NCBI RefSeq assembly: GCF_014633365.1
Contig: NC_068348.1
Span: 12,852,311-12,916,310, forward strand
From: Diospyros lotus
Lineage: Eukaryota > Streptophyta > Magnoliopsida > Ericales > Ebenaceae
DNA length: 64,000 nt
Direction: 5' to 3'
Shown here: piece by piece, positions 12,132 to 25,348 of the stretch
Layout: each line of letters opens with the position of its first letter
Numbering within the stretch: position 1 is the first letter of the stretch
Position numbers and translations under genes: made by a program
Notes under the pieces: generated by a model
Seen by the model: the letters and a program-made list of their open reading frames with translations, nothing else
Database searches by the model: none
Told to the model about the DNA's origin: nothing

Positions 12132-14620
12132 TGTAACGCCCCGCTCCCACTTACGGGAGTTACTCGTGAACAATCACCCGAACTGTTCACCTGCCCGGTC
12201 TGAGATGAAAGGCGGACTATGTTTTAAGAAGAAACGCCCTAGGTGGGAAATAGGCTTCGTCTGGCCCTTCGCTTACCCAGGATCCATAAACACCCTAGGA
12301 CCTCGCGAGTTTCTTATGAATGAAGAAATAACCCGCTATTCCGCCCAAGGGCTTCAAGATGCTTCTTAACACCGGGCTAGACTAAGGGGAAAACTCATAC
12401 TCAGAAAAATCCTCCAATTTTTCCAACATTTCATCGCTCGGGACTCCTTCGGGGATTTTATAATTTCTTCTATAGCCTAAAATCTCCCAAAATTGAGCCC
12501 TGTTATTTCCCCTTTTATTCCCCTAATTTTTGAAATTTTTCCCCATTTTTTTTTTCGCGCGCGGGCCCCACGGCCGGCTGGGCCCTCCCTGGGCCCGGCC
12601 GCGCGGTCGCTCGCGCGCGCGCGCCCCCTGCTGCCTGCCAACCTGCTGCGCCCCAAAAATTTTCCAGCAACCCAATTTTTTGAATTTCCAACTTTCCAAC
12701 ACCCCAAAATGCCCAATTTCTCCAGATTTTCCTTTCCATATATACACATCAAAATATACACTTTGGGCTTAAGAAACCCTTACACAAAGCATATACAATT
12801 TAAGCATAAATTACACCATTTGAGAAAAATATTCAATGTCTTCATGCTCAAGCCTCTTTCTCTTGCCAAACCCTTCCATAGCATGCTTCAATACCTACAA
12901 GAGGTCAAATAAACCTCATGAGCTCCATGAGCTCAATAAGGGTGCAATGACATAAAGTATGGAAATTAACAATATAGATGCTAATGCCATATGCAAGTGC
13001 CTAGGGTTCCAATACCTCAACCCTCAAGGTTAAAGGCTTCAACATACCCACCCAACACGCAATTTCATGGCCATGAGTCTCATACACAAGCATATGTAAA
13101 GCAAGCACAAAAATGTTAAAATGCATACAAGAGTCATGCTAGCCTCCATCCACTTGGGGCTTTCCCCTTACCTCATACTCCATGGATCTTCAAGTTTCCA
13201 ACAACTTCAAGCCTCCAAAATCACTTCCTTTAATTTCCTCAAGCTCCTTACATGAAAAACAAGCCTAGGATTATAAAGAAATCCTTTAAAAATGAGAAAT
13301 ACAAAAAAATTATGTAACCTTTACCTCTAGGCTTCTTGGATTTCTTCTTCTCCTTTTTGTTCTTCTTTCTCTCTTCTTCATTTCTTTCTCCAAATAGCCA
13401 AAGGAAACCAAGACTTCCCTTCTTGCCATTTTATACTAGTTCCCTCATATTTCAAGAATGCATCCTAGCCATTAGATTTATTTGGTGAGAATAAATCCTC
13501 ACCATCCAAACTAACACAATCCATGGCATTAAGTCTTGCTTAAAATCCACCATTGGATCTTTTCTCACTTTAGAAGACAACATCTTAGCCATCCAAAGGA
13601 AGCACAATCCATGTGCTTTGCTAGGTTTTAATCCTAGCCTTTGATTTAATTTGGAGATTAAATCTCCACCTTCCAATCATTTCTCTTTAAAATCTCTCCA
13701 CCCATTTGGCAACCCTTGGATCACTTTCCCATTTCAAGAATTAATCTCATCCTTTGAAATATCCTTTCTTTCCCATTTAAATTAATGGGATTATTTTCAT
13801 AACCATCACACTTGAATGACATAAATAAATTTTTTTATCATTTAATTTAATGGGACAATTTTCCACCATCACATGAGAGACCACTTTGAAAGACATAAAT
13901 GCTTTCTTTCTCATTTAAATAAATCTCATAATTTCCAAAGCATTAATGGGAGACTATTTTCCCATTTTCCTTTTCATTTATTTAATTCACCATAATTTCA
14001 AACATTAATGGTGACTATTTTCACATTTCATTTGGATTTTCTTTAATCCAACACAATATTGCCTCTCATTAAATGCTTGAAAGACCAATTATCCTTTCTT
14101 TTTGCATTTAATTAAATCATTCCCCAACTCATAAATCCACATATATAATTTCTCTCAAATTTCCAAGATTATGCCAAGTGTCACTCTAAGACACAAACTT
14201 GGCTTCCAATTTTTGATCTTGGTCATCCATGTGGCATTACAACATTAATTCACCAACTTAGGGAAAATATAATTATTCTCCTCAAATAAATTAATATCCA
14301 CCATTTTTCCTATTTTCCATAATTAATTTCCTTTATGGAATCACTCCAAATCACCAAAATTCTCATTTCATGAATTGTTAATCCCATATCTCCACATAAA
14401 CACAAATTTGGGATTTAATTTACTTACTCACCTAATTCTACATAGGAATTATTTCCAATTTGCCAATATACCATTTTTTGAATTTTTTTATCCAAATTAC
14501 CAAAATACCCTTCTCATGGGCATTCTCAATCTCAAGGATCATCACTTTCTCAAGGGCATTTTTGGAAGTTTACTTACTTCCTTTCCTGTTCTCTTAACAC
14601 CGGTTACACCGGGTGTTACA
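12132..14620 (-). mobile_element. solo LTR, gypsy family B (copy 3), minus strand
   Basis: The plus strand reads TGTAACGCCCCGC at the left and CCGGGTGTTACA at the right, flanked by GGTTG at 12127-12131 and 14621-14625. Length is 2489 bp. A minus-strand TATA box is at 13428-13435, the stem GAGCT-CCATG-AGCTC at 12920-12934, and a GC-rich island at about 12556-12655. The 139-aa frame at 12493-12912 crosses this island and is not credible as a gene. Confidence 0.9.
12920..12934. repeat. short inverted repeat in family-B LTR
   Basis: GAGCT-CCATG-AGCTC, 5-bp arms, in the minus-strand LTR. Confidence 0.65.
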
Positions 14621-15498
14621 GGTTGCTCTTTTCCAACTCATAAAGGGTGAGTTAATAGATTATGTATGTAAATTTATTTAAAGAACAAAAGAGATAATGA
14701 AGTACTTTTGGAAGTAACGGTATACCTGTAACGCCCCGCTCCCACCTACGGGTGTTACTCACTAATAATTAACTTATGATTCACATGCTAGGGCAAAGAT
14801 GAAGAGAACGGCTACGTTTCGATGAGAAACGACCTAGGTGGGAAACTAGGCTTCGCCCTCTTTTCGCTCCACTCAAGGATTCGGGAAGATAACGAAACTA
14901 CCCCGCGAAGCTAAACCCAAAACCTCGAGAAGTGCCACCTTCTCAAGCTCTTAATGAAGAGCTAATGATGGCTTCCCAGGATCGAAGAAATAACTCGCTC
15001 ACTAAATTTATACAAATTATGGCATAAGCCTTAATTATAAGAAAATAATAATTTCTTTGCCCCAACTATTAACCCAATTATCTCACCTTTATCTCCTTTA
15101 GAAAATATTTGGGTTAATATTCCCTTGGAAATTTTTTTATAAAACTTCCTTATCAAATCTCCATTGATTTCTCCCTTTTAATTTATTTCAAAAATCTCAC
15201 AAATTTTCAACCCTTAGGAAATTTATTTTTGAAATTCAAACCTGAAAGCATCCTCATCAAATTCCAAATTTAAGGAAAACACTCCATTATTTAATTTCTC
15301 CAAATATGAAAATTTTTCTCACAATTACCTCAAATTTATATTAAATTAATAATTAAATTAGAGGCTAAATACTCCTTTATTATTTATTTTAAGAAAAATA
15401 AATAATTCATTTTAGAATTTCCAAAAGTAACTGAAATAATCAAAAACAGAAGAAAAAAATATAAAGAATAAAATAAAAAAAACAACAAGCAGCCACAA

Positions 15499-15657
15499 GG
15501 GGGGGGGGGGGGGGCGAGCAGCAGCAACTGCTGCCTCCCATGCACGTGCGCTGGGCGTGCCCGCGTTGGCCGGGCGAGCCCGACGCCCGCGCGTTGGCCG
15601 CACGACCAAGCGCGCTGGCCGCACGGCGCGCGGCCGCTAGCCGCACCCAGCCCACTG
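15499..15657. repeat. poly-G run plus GC-rich island in element A 3' LTR
   Basis: Sixteen G residues, then about 143 bp rich in GGCCGC, GCGCG and GTTGGCCG motifs with short internal duplications. The surrounding LTR is strongly AT-rich. The matching island in the 5' LTR is only 91 bp. Confidence 0.8.
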
Positions 15658-16355
15658 ATTTCTTCAAATTTTTTTTTTTGAATTAAAATCCCACATTTTC
15701 CAAAATACTCTCTCATACCAAGGGGTTTCCAAAATACTCAAAGTTTGCCCCCTTTCACCCACATTTAGCCTTCATTACACATTAACAAATAATTACAACA
15801 TTTAACCACAAAATACATAAACACTACTACTCTTGCTTTTCTTCCTTGCTTCCAACCCTTAACCTTGCAAAACTCCCTTTCCTTTTGATGGCTCTCCACC
15901 TACATTGAGGTCAAAGGACCTTATGAGCCAAAGCTCAGTAAGGGTGCTATGCAAATGTAAATGAAGTATGAGAAACATAACATGTAATGCAAATGCAATG
16001 CATATCAAGGGTAGTTCTCCATGCCCTCATAACCACTTAGGTTAAGGCACCAACCAACCCCTCACTCCCATCACAAGTCCTCCTTATGGCCATAGGTCCA
16101 CTAGGGCACAAAACATGCAAAGAACCATCACATGCAACTCATACAAACCATGTACAAATGCAAGCAAAACCCCACCACTTGGGGTTATCCCTTACCTTGT
16201 TTTCATTGAAGCTTCAACACTTCCACAAGCCAAGAATCTCTCTTAGACTTTAATCACCCTTGCTAGCCTTTCTCTTCCTTCTCTTAGTCTTGATTTCCTT
16301 CTTGCTTCTTTCACTTCACATGTGGGGAAAACTTTGAACCAATTTCCCCACTCCC

Positions 16356-16363
16356 TATTTATA
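16356..16363 (-). promoter_or_regulatory. TATA box of element A 3' LTR
   Basis: TATTTATA on the plus strand, preceded by CTCCC; the same box is at 24803-24810 in the other LTR. Confidence 0.55.
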
Positions 16364-17337
16364 GAACTTTTCTTCTCAATCCATGTCAAATCTCAAGATT
16401 GCATCCTAGCCATAGATTTCTTCTTAATTCAAGAGACTAAATTTCCACCTTTAAACACTAGCACAATCCTTGTGCTTCTCCCAAATTTAATCCTAGCCAT
16501 TGATTTTAGGAGAACACTTCTCTAGACTCAAAGAAAACACAAATCCAAGAGACTTTGTCTCCTTGAATCTCATCCATTGATCTTTCTTTGGAGACTAAAT
16601 CTCCTCCCTTGGATTAATCCCAATTTCCCATAATTCTCCTATTTTCCAAATAATTATATAATGACTAATTTCCCAATTTTCCATTTAAATCCACAACTTT
16701 TCAAGCATTTAATGGAGACTAAAAATAATTTCTTTTTGATTTAAATTTAAAGGCTCTGGAAAGACATAATCCATTTACTTTAGCATTTATTTAAATCTAC
16801 CATTTTCCCACATAAATGTATGACTAATTTCTTTTTAATATGGATTTTCTTTTAATTCCCTCCATCATGGCTCTCATTTAATGCTTGAGAGACTAATTTC
16901 TTTTTTCTTTTTGCATTTATTTTAAACGTCACTCTTGATTCATAAGGTCATGCCATGTGTCACCAAATTCTCTTAATTAAATAAATCCTTGTTCTCCAAA
17001 TTTAATTAAATCTCATTCCATAAGATGTTGCCAAGTGTCACAAATCTAGCCATACTTGGTTTTCCAATTTAATTCCTAATTATCCATGCACTTAATCAAG
17101 AATTAAATTCTCCAAAAATTAATTCTCCAATATAAATTATTTTGTTTATAAATAATTTCTCCAACAAAATAATTTATCTTCCTTTGGGATGGAACTCCAA
17201 ATTACCGTTTTGCCCCTTCTAAGACATGTAATATATCATGGCATTTTCTTTAATTCAAGGGCAATTATGGAATTTTTCATAGACCAATACTCTCTTAAAT
17301 GATAAAATTTATCATGACTCATCAAGGGTATTACAAT

Positions 17338-17350
17338 CCACCCTCCTTAA
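17338..17350 (-). other. polypurine tract of element A
   Basis: The minus strand reads TTAAGGAGGGTGG directly before the 3' LTR. It is preceded by the CGAGGGCGAAATTCC context commonly seen before the 3' LTR of plant chromoviruses. Confidence 0.75.
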
Positions 17351-20300
17351 AGGAATTTCGCCCTCGAAATTTGCTTTACCATAATCTCCTACCCCAAGAC
17401 AATCACATTCTCGGGCTACATGCCAAATTCTCCTGCTCAAGAATCCCACAGCATATTCATTCCTTACATTTACCTCGGGTTACACTTACCTCAAGGTTTT
17501 GCTTTAGGCTTTTGATCCTCTAACTCTCGAGGACATTCAACAACTGAACATCGTTTTGGCCTCCCACCAAACCACATTACTGGTCGCTGGTCCTGCTTAC
17601 TGCAACGATGTCCATCACTTGATGGATTTTCATTGACTCGAAGCATCATTTTGCAGTCCACTCCCTATTTTCCCATCAATCAAAACGAACTCTCGCTAAC
17701 ATTGCATCACTGATCAGTCTACCACGATTTTACGCCGATCACACACGGTAACGTTTCACACTGCCAAACACACATGGCCACGATTTTACGCTGGTCCAAC
17801 CAGCAACGTCTTAGCACTGATCATCCACCGCAATGTCACTTCTAGTGCCCACAAGACACTCTGACACCCATTCATCATGGCATAATGCCTTTAATCACAT
17901 GCATGCATAGCTTGAGTTGATCCTCATGGCAACCTCTCATTACCGATCAACTTATCGTGCTAGGACTACATGGGAAGCACCCATTTGGCTTACCTAGCCA
18001 ACTTCGACCATTTCATACATGGTCTTCTACCTTGACCAGCCGACCCTCATTTATCGATACGATTACGCAAAATCAACATACCTAACACCATGCCAGGTAA
18101 TTACATATTTCAACCATACGTGCTTTACTCGAGTCCAACGCGAGCTTGGCGATGCACGCACCATTACAATCTCACCTCGAGCTTAACCATGCTCGGGCCA
18201 TATCCTTCTCCTAACCAGGAGTTCTTCGCATTAAGCACATCAAAATACTTACTAGCCGATATCACACGCTAGTAGGGGTCTCTTACCCATACAAGGGAAC
18301 TCTTCACTAAGCAACCCCTCTTCAATTTTTCACCCCATTTCAACTTTTTACAATCATGTCCCCATGCTAGGCCTCACCTTGGCTATTTACCCTACCACGA
18401 GTCCAGGATCCTACCATTGTGCTTATGGTCGCGAAACCATTAATCGGCCCTCGTCATCACCCATGGTGCATGGCACAAGTGATTGGTTTATTACCATCTG
18501 CACAATCACTTATGCATCGCACCTGTAGGATGACTCGTGCCTTTGGTCCTCACCACAACAAGCTATCATGGTTACACCCCCACTCTTGTAGCAGTCTTCT
18601 AGCCAAATTTACTCGCCCAGCTCCACTTTCATTGGGACTTTTCAAATCTCACCATTTCTCAACAAAGCTTCTTACTCTTGAGGTATGACACTTCCAGCCA
18701 TCCTAAATCAGGTTCATTCTCAATCCGCAATTGACAACTGACTTCAACCATGCATAATGGTTCCCTTTGTCCTCCTCGGCAAGGACAACACCATGATAAC
18801 AACGAATTTCTCCCCCCATGGTCGTTGCATCTCAAACTTCACAGGCACCAGCCTTTATGGCCATTCACACTCGGCCTTGAGGTCCTACCATGCACAATGG
18901 TTACCTTTGACCTTCCTAACAACATTTATTCCCTAACCGTGACGATGACAACACCATGTCATCTTAAAAGATTTGCTGCTCCAAGAATCTCACTAGTCAT
19001 CACAACCAGCACGACCCCACTCTTAGGCTGGCTTCCTCATATCACTTTTTGTACTTATAGCAACTAGCTAAATCCCTGAGAGACTCTAGCTTCTCTCGAA
19101 TTTCTTATACACTTTGCTACAACCAGCTCACATCACTCGGTGAGCAACCACATTGGCTCTAACGCCACCATAGCTTCACTAGCCGATTTCCTCTCACAAC
19201 CATTAACCTTAGATACTAGGTTAATTCTCATCAATTGCCCACACTTCAAGGCATCCCTCTAGCTGTTTCACTCACAGCCATTAGGTGATTTCATCACCTC
19301 ATCATCATTCCTGGAAACCAATCTCGTCCCATAAGCTCTTCCTTCGAGCTCGCGTCACCCATTGGCGACATCTTAAATTCGCCCTCATCTTCCATCTAAC
19401 CAACTTGATTAGCTCTAGCCGGATCGCCCGGTTTACAACCAACACAACTTTCCTACAGGCATTATAGTTGCAATCATCGACTATTGCTTCGATATAAACT
19501 CCATCCATTGGAAATCACCCCTGCCACTCATATGGAATTCACACTGCCATTTGATGCCGTAGGACTCACCTTCCTACTCAGGCACTCGCCATTACATTGT
19601 CTTTTCCCCGGGTGATCTCTCAAGATAAAATTGTAGCGCCTTAGGAAGTTCATCCCACATTGTTGCCTCAAGCTTAACTTCTCCTGGGAGAACATCTCAA
19701 GTTCTACCCTGACCACATTTCAACTACCATTGATAGCTCTCATTCCAGAGCCACACTCCTTTAAGTGGCATAATTCTACTCTGACCAACCATCTTTTATC
19801 ACCTTGGATCTCTTTTGCCAAATCCGCCGGGTCTAACTGCCAGGACCCGCCGAACCTTTATATTAAAGGCATACACGACACCCAACAAGGCTTTACTTTA
19901 CAGTCCTCGAGCCTCACGCTCCATCATTGCCATCAGGTGTTACCACCTGGCAACTGATCATGTGTCCCTAACTGGAAACCCATCCAGTGCCACATGAGGA
20001 TACTTCCTCATTTTCACATCGACACAACCAGGACTAACACCAGACTATGCAATTTCGATCCTTCATGGATTTCGAACCGTGCCTTAGCCACGCATTCAAC
20101 CTACCATAACTCACTTCACTGGATTAGAGATCCCTTTATTCGAAGCCTTCACAGGCTTCAATATTCCCATCTCATGGTTAGCTTCCAACTCGTAAGTCTC
20201 ACCCTCCACGGCACTTACGTAACATTCTCGAGCCATTTACCGACTCCACCAATCGATCCTTCTTCTTACATCACTGCAAGGTCACACAGGGTTCATCATC

Positions 20301-20790
20301 TCAATTTACCCGATCAACTTCGATCAAATTTAACCACAACTACGTTAGCATCCTCTAGCAAGGAGCATCGCCACACATCTTGTTATCACACCACAAGATA
20401 TCACCCACTCGATTCACAAATCTTCTTGCTGCCTTGACACCAAAAGCACTACCAACATACTTCAACCCTTACGGAATTTTAGGTCTGGCCCAGGCATAAC
20501 CTACAGCATACCCTAAGTTTTCGGCATCTAATCGTCTCCACTACAGATGAGTTATTCCACGTAGAGGGCTGTAGTCCCTCCTGTGGACTAACTGTCTGCA
20601 TCCAGTGGTCCTTAGCATTAGACCCGTCAACTATAGGCATCAACCGTAGCGTTATTCCCACGCTAGACCCGTTTTCTTTCCCCGAGTTTCTTTCTCAAAC
20701 ATCTCATAGATCTTTAGTCCCTGACCATCTGCATAGTCACTGTGTTACCCTGTGATTTAGGCGCGTGCCAACACCTAGTCACCATCATCA

Positions 20791-20990
20791 TGTCACTCCC
20801 ATACACTGGCCCAACACTGGTTCCCCATTGTGTCGCCCTGTGCTTCAGAGAGTCAACACCCAATCATGTGTCACTCCCATACACTGGCCCAACACTGGTT
20901 CCCCATCGTATTGCCCTTTGCTTCGGAGAGTCAACACCCAATCATTATTACCGTGTGGCTCCCTTACACTGGCCCAACAACAGTTTCCAA
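20791..20990. repeat. 78-bp tandem repeat, about 2.5 copies
   Basis: Units start at 20791 and 20869 with TGTCACTCCCATACACTGG and end with GAGAGTCAACACCCAATCA. A third, partial and diverged unit begins near 20951. Confidence 0.85.
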
Positions 20991-23223
20991 CAGCATGGCT
21001 CAGGTCCCACTCTGATCTGTTTCGCACCCCGTAGTGTGACTTTCAGCCTTTCAGTCACACCTCTGATATCGAACTTGACATGACTACCTCGCCACGCTCG
21101 CAACCACTATTCTTACCAGGCATCCTACTCGACAACAAATCTATCAGATCATTACCACATTCCACGTTTTCTCCTTAGGACTACTCTAGATGTCCTATCC
21201 TTAGCAGGAGATTCTCAGTCTCACCTGACCAAATTTCCTAGGGTGCTGCTCCAAATCTTCGGCATTTGACCGTCACCTACAGTTCACTAAATTGCTCAGG
21301 CCCATGGGCCACTTGCCCTCAACGTGAGCCAACTCATTAGTCCTCTGCCACAGGGTCCATAGCATCAGATCCGTCACATCGAGCCTTGCACCCTTAGCAT
21401 CAAGGCTACTTAAAGCCTTCCCGAGCTACGATGGTTTCGCCACCATCCTACTAAAGCCACCTTACTTGGTTATCCTTGCCTTGATAACCTCAAGCTCATA
21501 CCATGAGCCTCGCTCCTCAGGACTCTACATCTCTTACCGCTTAAGATACTCTCAAACTATTTCACATCTTGAGCCCTCATGATCTTACCCCACAAGATCA
21601 TACCTTACGGCTCTCATTAAACATTTGAAAGCTCCAACTTTCCATGACAATGGATCCAAACCCATCATGATTCATTTCACCACCTAGCTCATCCCAAGAG
21701 CTTGGTTATCAATGATCTCTCAATCCACAACCGACATATTGAGCTTACCTCAAGCTCTGGCACCCATAACCGTAGAGTACCCACTGTTACCCTCCAGGTA
21801 AATTGAGACCTCTCGTCTCTCCTTGCACACTCACGTATGCATTCAGTCACTACGCCCAGCCTGGCCTTCCCGCACACCTCGATCAGGCTTCCTCGACTTG
21901 GAACTAAAATTCCTGGGCTTCCACATCACTTACCATACCCCTGCCCACTTGGCATCCAAAGTTGGCATTTCTTGTGCGCATAGCCCACGGATGTCTTGTT
22001 GCCACAATTCACTACCCTAGGCCCACACACCACTCATACCCTTCATTGGGTGACCTCCGCGTCTCCTATCAAGGGTCTCATAACCTTAGGCGTCGTCATG
22101 ACCCCAGGCACCATAATGAGGGTCTATTCACCTCTTATCTCTCGACTTTAGGCATCTCGCCTGAGCCCACGTGTCGATGAGAGTTTAGATTGACCCATCA
22201 TCCATCAATCACATGAACGGTTACTTGGCCTTTCCCAATCAGGACTTCCAATCCCATGGCTCCCACGCGCATATTTACGCAAGCCCAACTCCTTTATCCC
22301 AATCCTGGATTCCCCTGGATTCCAGCTCGACTCACTTGGGATCTCCATCTCATACAAACACCCGTTAGGGTCCATTTGCCCCTTTTATCCTTCCTTAGAA
22401 CGGATCTTGGTTCAACATGAACCTAACTAAGGTCCACTCACACCTTAGGCACGACCCCTCCAGGATCGTCATAACCATACGATCACCTCGGACCATATAC
22501 ATTTAGCATGCATAACGCACACCCGACTCTCCTCGGTGTCCTTTTGCAAGCCACCAACGTCATGCCTACCCTAGCCATGACAGGCATATACCTCACATGC
22601 TCGCTCCGCCTAGAGCCTCTTTACAAGAAACCTTCGCTTACTCCATTCCTGGAGCTCATCACACCACCTGTTGACGACTTCTTTGTTTGGGCTTCGAGCT
22701 AATCTCAGCCTTAGCTCACCCTAATCAAGCACACCACCCATACGGGAACAACTTCATTTCTTCATACCTGCTTGATCATCTCCCCCAACATAGGGGTGTT
22801 CCGCTAATCTCTTCCCAGATTAGATATACCTTAGGCTCTCCTTGTCCCATCATGATTCTCATCATGACTCGGCTTTGTGTCTCCACACAAGCCTCTATAC
22901 TTTAATCATAAGGAAATCTCATCCGTAGAATGCCTCATTTATTCCCAAATTTTCACATTCGAGTTCTCGAAACCAATCCCACACTTGGGCATTTGACTCT
23001 TCTTTGCTCAACCCGTATATCTCTTACGGTATATCATCTAGACCCATGATATTTCCTATTCCTATCGCAGGAATATCCGAGCACTCCTTTCACATAGCCA
23101 CCAGCTTTAATGTCCCGACCCAACTCCTAGGGTCCTCGGTCATTTGTGGTCCTACTTCCAAGGCCTTCATATTAACCTTCGACCACATTTCTCCAAGCAT
23201 CTTCCACTTGATGCTCCAACCAC

Positions 23224-23235
23224 GCTCTGATACCA
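23224..23235 (-). other. primer binding site of element A
   Basis: Plus-strand GCTCTGATACCA is an exact match to the initiator tRNA-Met priming site when read on the minus strand. It lies 3 bp from the edge of the LTR at 23239. Confidence 0.85.
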
Positions 23236-23238
23236 AGC

Positions 23239-25348
23239 TGTAATGCCCCGCTCCCACCTACGGGTGTTACTCACGAATAATTAACTTATGATTCACATGC
23301 TAGGGCAAAGATGAAGAGAACGGCTACGTTTCAATGAGAAATGACCTAGGTGGAAAACTAGGCTTCACCCTCTCTTCGCTCCACTCAAGGATTCGAGAAG
23401 ATAACGAAACGACCCTGCGAAGCTAAACCCGAAACCTCGAGAAGTGCCACCTTCTCAAGCTCTTAATGAAGAGTTAATGATGGCTTCCCAGGATCGAAGA
23501 AATAACTCGCTCACTAAATTTATACAAATTATGGCATAAGCCTTAATTATAAGAAAATAATAATTTCTTTGCCCCAACTATTAACCCAATTATCTCACAT
23601 TTATCTCCTTTAGAAAATATTTGGGTTAATATTCCCTTGGAAATTTTTTTATAAAACTTCCTCATCAAATCTCCATTGATTTCTTCCTTTTAATTTATTT
23701 CAAAAATCTCACAAATTTTCAACCCTTAGTAAATTTATTTTTGAAATTCAAACCTGAAAGCATCCTCATCAAATTCAAAATTTAAGGAAAACACTCCATT
23801 ATTTAATTTCTCAAAATATGAAAATTTCTCACAATTACCTCAAATTTATATTAAATTAATAATTAAATTGGAGGCTAAATACTCCTTTATTATTTATTTT
23901 AAAAAAATAAATAATTTATTTTAGAATTTCCAAAAGTAACTAAAATAATCAAAAACAGAAGAAAAAAAATATAAAGAATAAAATAAAAAAAACAAGCAGC
24001 CACAAGGGGGGGGGGCGAGCAACAGCAGCTGCTGCCCCCCATGCGCGCGCGCTGGCCGCGCGGGCCCGACGCCCGCGTGCGGTCGCCAGCCGCGCCCAGC
24101 CCACTGATTTCTTCAATTTTTTTTTTTGAATTAAAATCCCACATTTTCCAGAATACTCTCTCATACCAAGGGGTTTCCAAAATACTCAAGTTTGCCCCCT
24201 TTCACCCACATTTAGCCTTCATTACACATTAACAAATAATTACAACATTTAACCACAAAATACATAAACACTACTACTCTTGCTTTTCTTCCTTGCTTCC
24301 AACCCTTAACCTTGCAAAACTCCCTTTCCTTTTGATGGCTCTCTACCTACATTGAGGTCAAAGGACCTTATGAGCCAAAGCTCAGTAAGGGTGCTATGCA
24401 AATGTAAATGAAGTATGAGAAACATAACATGTAATGCAAATGCAATGCATATCAAGGGTAGTTCTCCATGCCCTCATAACCACTTAGGTTAAGGCACCAA
24501 CCAACCCCTCACTCCCATCACAAGTCCTCCTTATGGCCATAGGTCCACTAGGGCACAAAACATTCAAAGAACCATCACATGCAACTCATACAAACCATGT
24601 ACAAATGTAAGCAAAACCCCACCACTTGGGGCTATCCCTTACCTTGTTTTCTTTGAAGCTTCAACACTTCCACAAGCTAAGAATCTCTCTTAGACTTTAA
24701 TCACCCTTGCTAGCCTTTCTCTTCCTTCTCTTAGTCTTGATTTCCTTCTTGCTTCTTTCACTTCACATGTGGGGAAAACTTTGAACCAATTTCCCCACTC
24801 CCTATTTATAGAACTTTTCTTCTCAATCCATGTCAAATCTCAAGATTGCATCCTAGCCATAGATTTCTTCTTAATTCAAGAGACTAAATTTCCACCTTTA
24901 AACACTAGCACAATCCTTGTGCTTCTCCCAAATTTAATCCTAGCCATTGATTTTAGGAGAACACTTCTCTAGACTCAAAGAAAACACAAATCCAAGAGAC
25001 TTTGTCTCCTTGAATCTCATCCATTGATCTTTCTTTGGAGACTAAATCTCCTCCCTTGGATCAATCCCAATTTCCCATAATTCTCCTATTTTCCAAATAA
25101 TTAAATAATGACTAATTTCCCAATTTTCCATTTAAATCCACAACTTTTCAAGCATTTAATGGAGACTAAACATAATTTCCTTTTGATTTAAATTTAAAGG
25201 CTCTGGAAAGACATAATCCATTTACTTTAGCATTTATTTAAATCTACCATTTTCCCACATAAATCACGACTAATTTCTTTTTAATATAGATTTTCTTTTA
25301 ATTCCCTCCATCATGGCTCTCATTTAATGCTTGAGAGACTAATTTCTT
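23239..25348 (-). repeat. 5' LTR of element A, truncated
   Basis: It matches 14727-16910 collinearly from TGTAATGCCCCGC onward, with the stem at 24372-24383 and TATA box at 24803-24810. It stops at 25348 in the middle of AATTTCTT, where similarity to the other LTR ends abruptly. About 0.4 kb of the LTR start is missing. Confidence 0.88.
24006..24106. repeat. poly-G run plus GC-rich island in element A 5' LTR
   Basis: Ten G residues, then 91 bp of GC-rich sequence. The flanks match the other LTR closely, but the island is 52 bp shorter and rearranged. Confidence 0.8.

Larger units (their letters stand above)
9353..14726 (-). mobile_element. 5' LTR of copia element D, broken into three pieces
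   Basis: The LTR begins (plus sense) TGTTATAATCG next to the PBS. Its pieces are 9353-9380, 11763-12131 and 14626-14726, separated by family-B solo LTRs at 9381 and 12132 and cut off by element A at 14727. The pieces join cleanly after removing each insertion and one duplication copy. The far end is lost beyond element A. Assignment to copia rests on the adjacent Gag remnant. Confidence 0.6.
14727..17335 (-). repeat. 3' LTR of element A
   Basis: The plus strand runs from TGTAACGCCCCGC to GGGTATTACA, 2609 bp. It contains a minus-strand TATA box at 16356-16363, the stem GAGC-CAAA-GCTC at 15925-15936, a run of 16 G at 15499-15514 and a 143-bp GC island at 15515-15657. The left target flank is ATACC; its partner is lost with the truncated 5' LTR. 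Confidence 0.88.
17336..23238 (-). mobile_element. internal region of element A, no recognisable coding sequence
   Basis: 5.9 kb with base composition more balanced than the LTRs. The longest frames are about 150 aa (19994-20437, plus strand, opposite to the element); none shows a zinc knuckle, protease, reverse transcriptase, RNase H or integrase motif. I looked on the minus strand for PFGL-type, YxDD-type and HHCC motifs and found none. There are internal duplications: a 78-bp tandem repeat at 20791 and a weaker long-range similarity between about 20510-20640 and 21255-21385. The structure fits a LARD, mobilised by proteins supplied in trans. A strongly decayed coding region cannot be fully excluded by eye. 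Confidence 0.65.
14727..25348 (-). mobile_element. element A: large non-autonomous (LARD-like) LTR retrotransposon, truncated
   Basis: Two long direct repeats (14727-17335 and 23239-25348) flank 5.9 kb. On the minus strand the order is 5' LTR, PBS (23235-23224), internal DNA, polypurine tract, 3' LTR, the order of a complete retrotransposon. The 5' LTR lacks roughly its first 0.4 kb. The two LTRs agree exactly over at least 200 bp (16322-16525 against 24769-24972) and differ mainly by transitions elsewhere, so this is among the younger insertions. No gag or pol is visible. It inserted into the LTR of copia element D. Confidence 0.82.

Noticed and set aside
12493..12912. 139-aa ORF as a gene
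   Set aside because: It crosses the GC island of a family-B LTR, has overlapping frames on both strands and no domain.
19994..20437. 147-aa ORF in element A as a gene
   Set aside because: It is opposite to the element, has no motif and lies in a region with many short frames.
23224..23235. tRNA gene near GCTCTGATACCA motifs
   Set aside because: These are primer binding sites next to LTR ends; no cloverleaf surrounds them.
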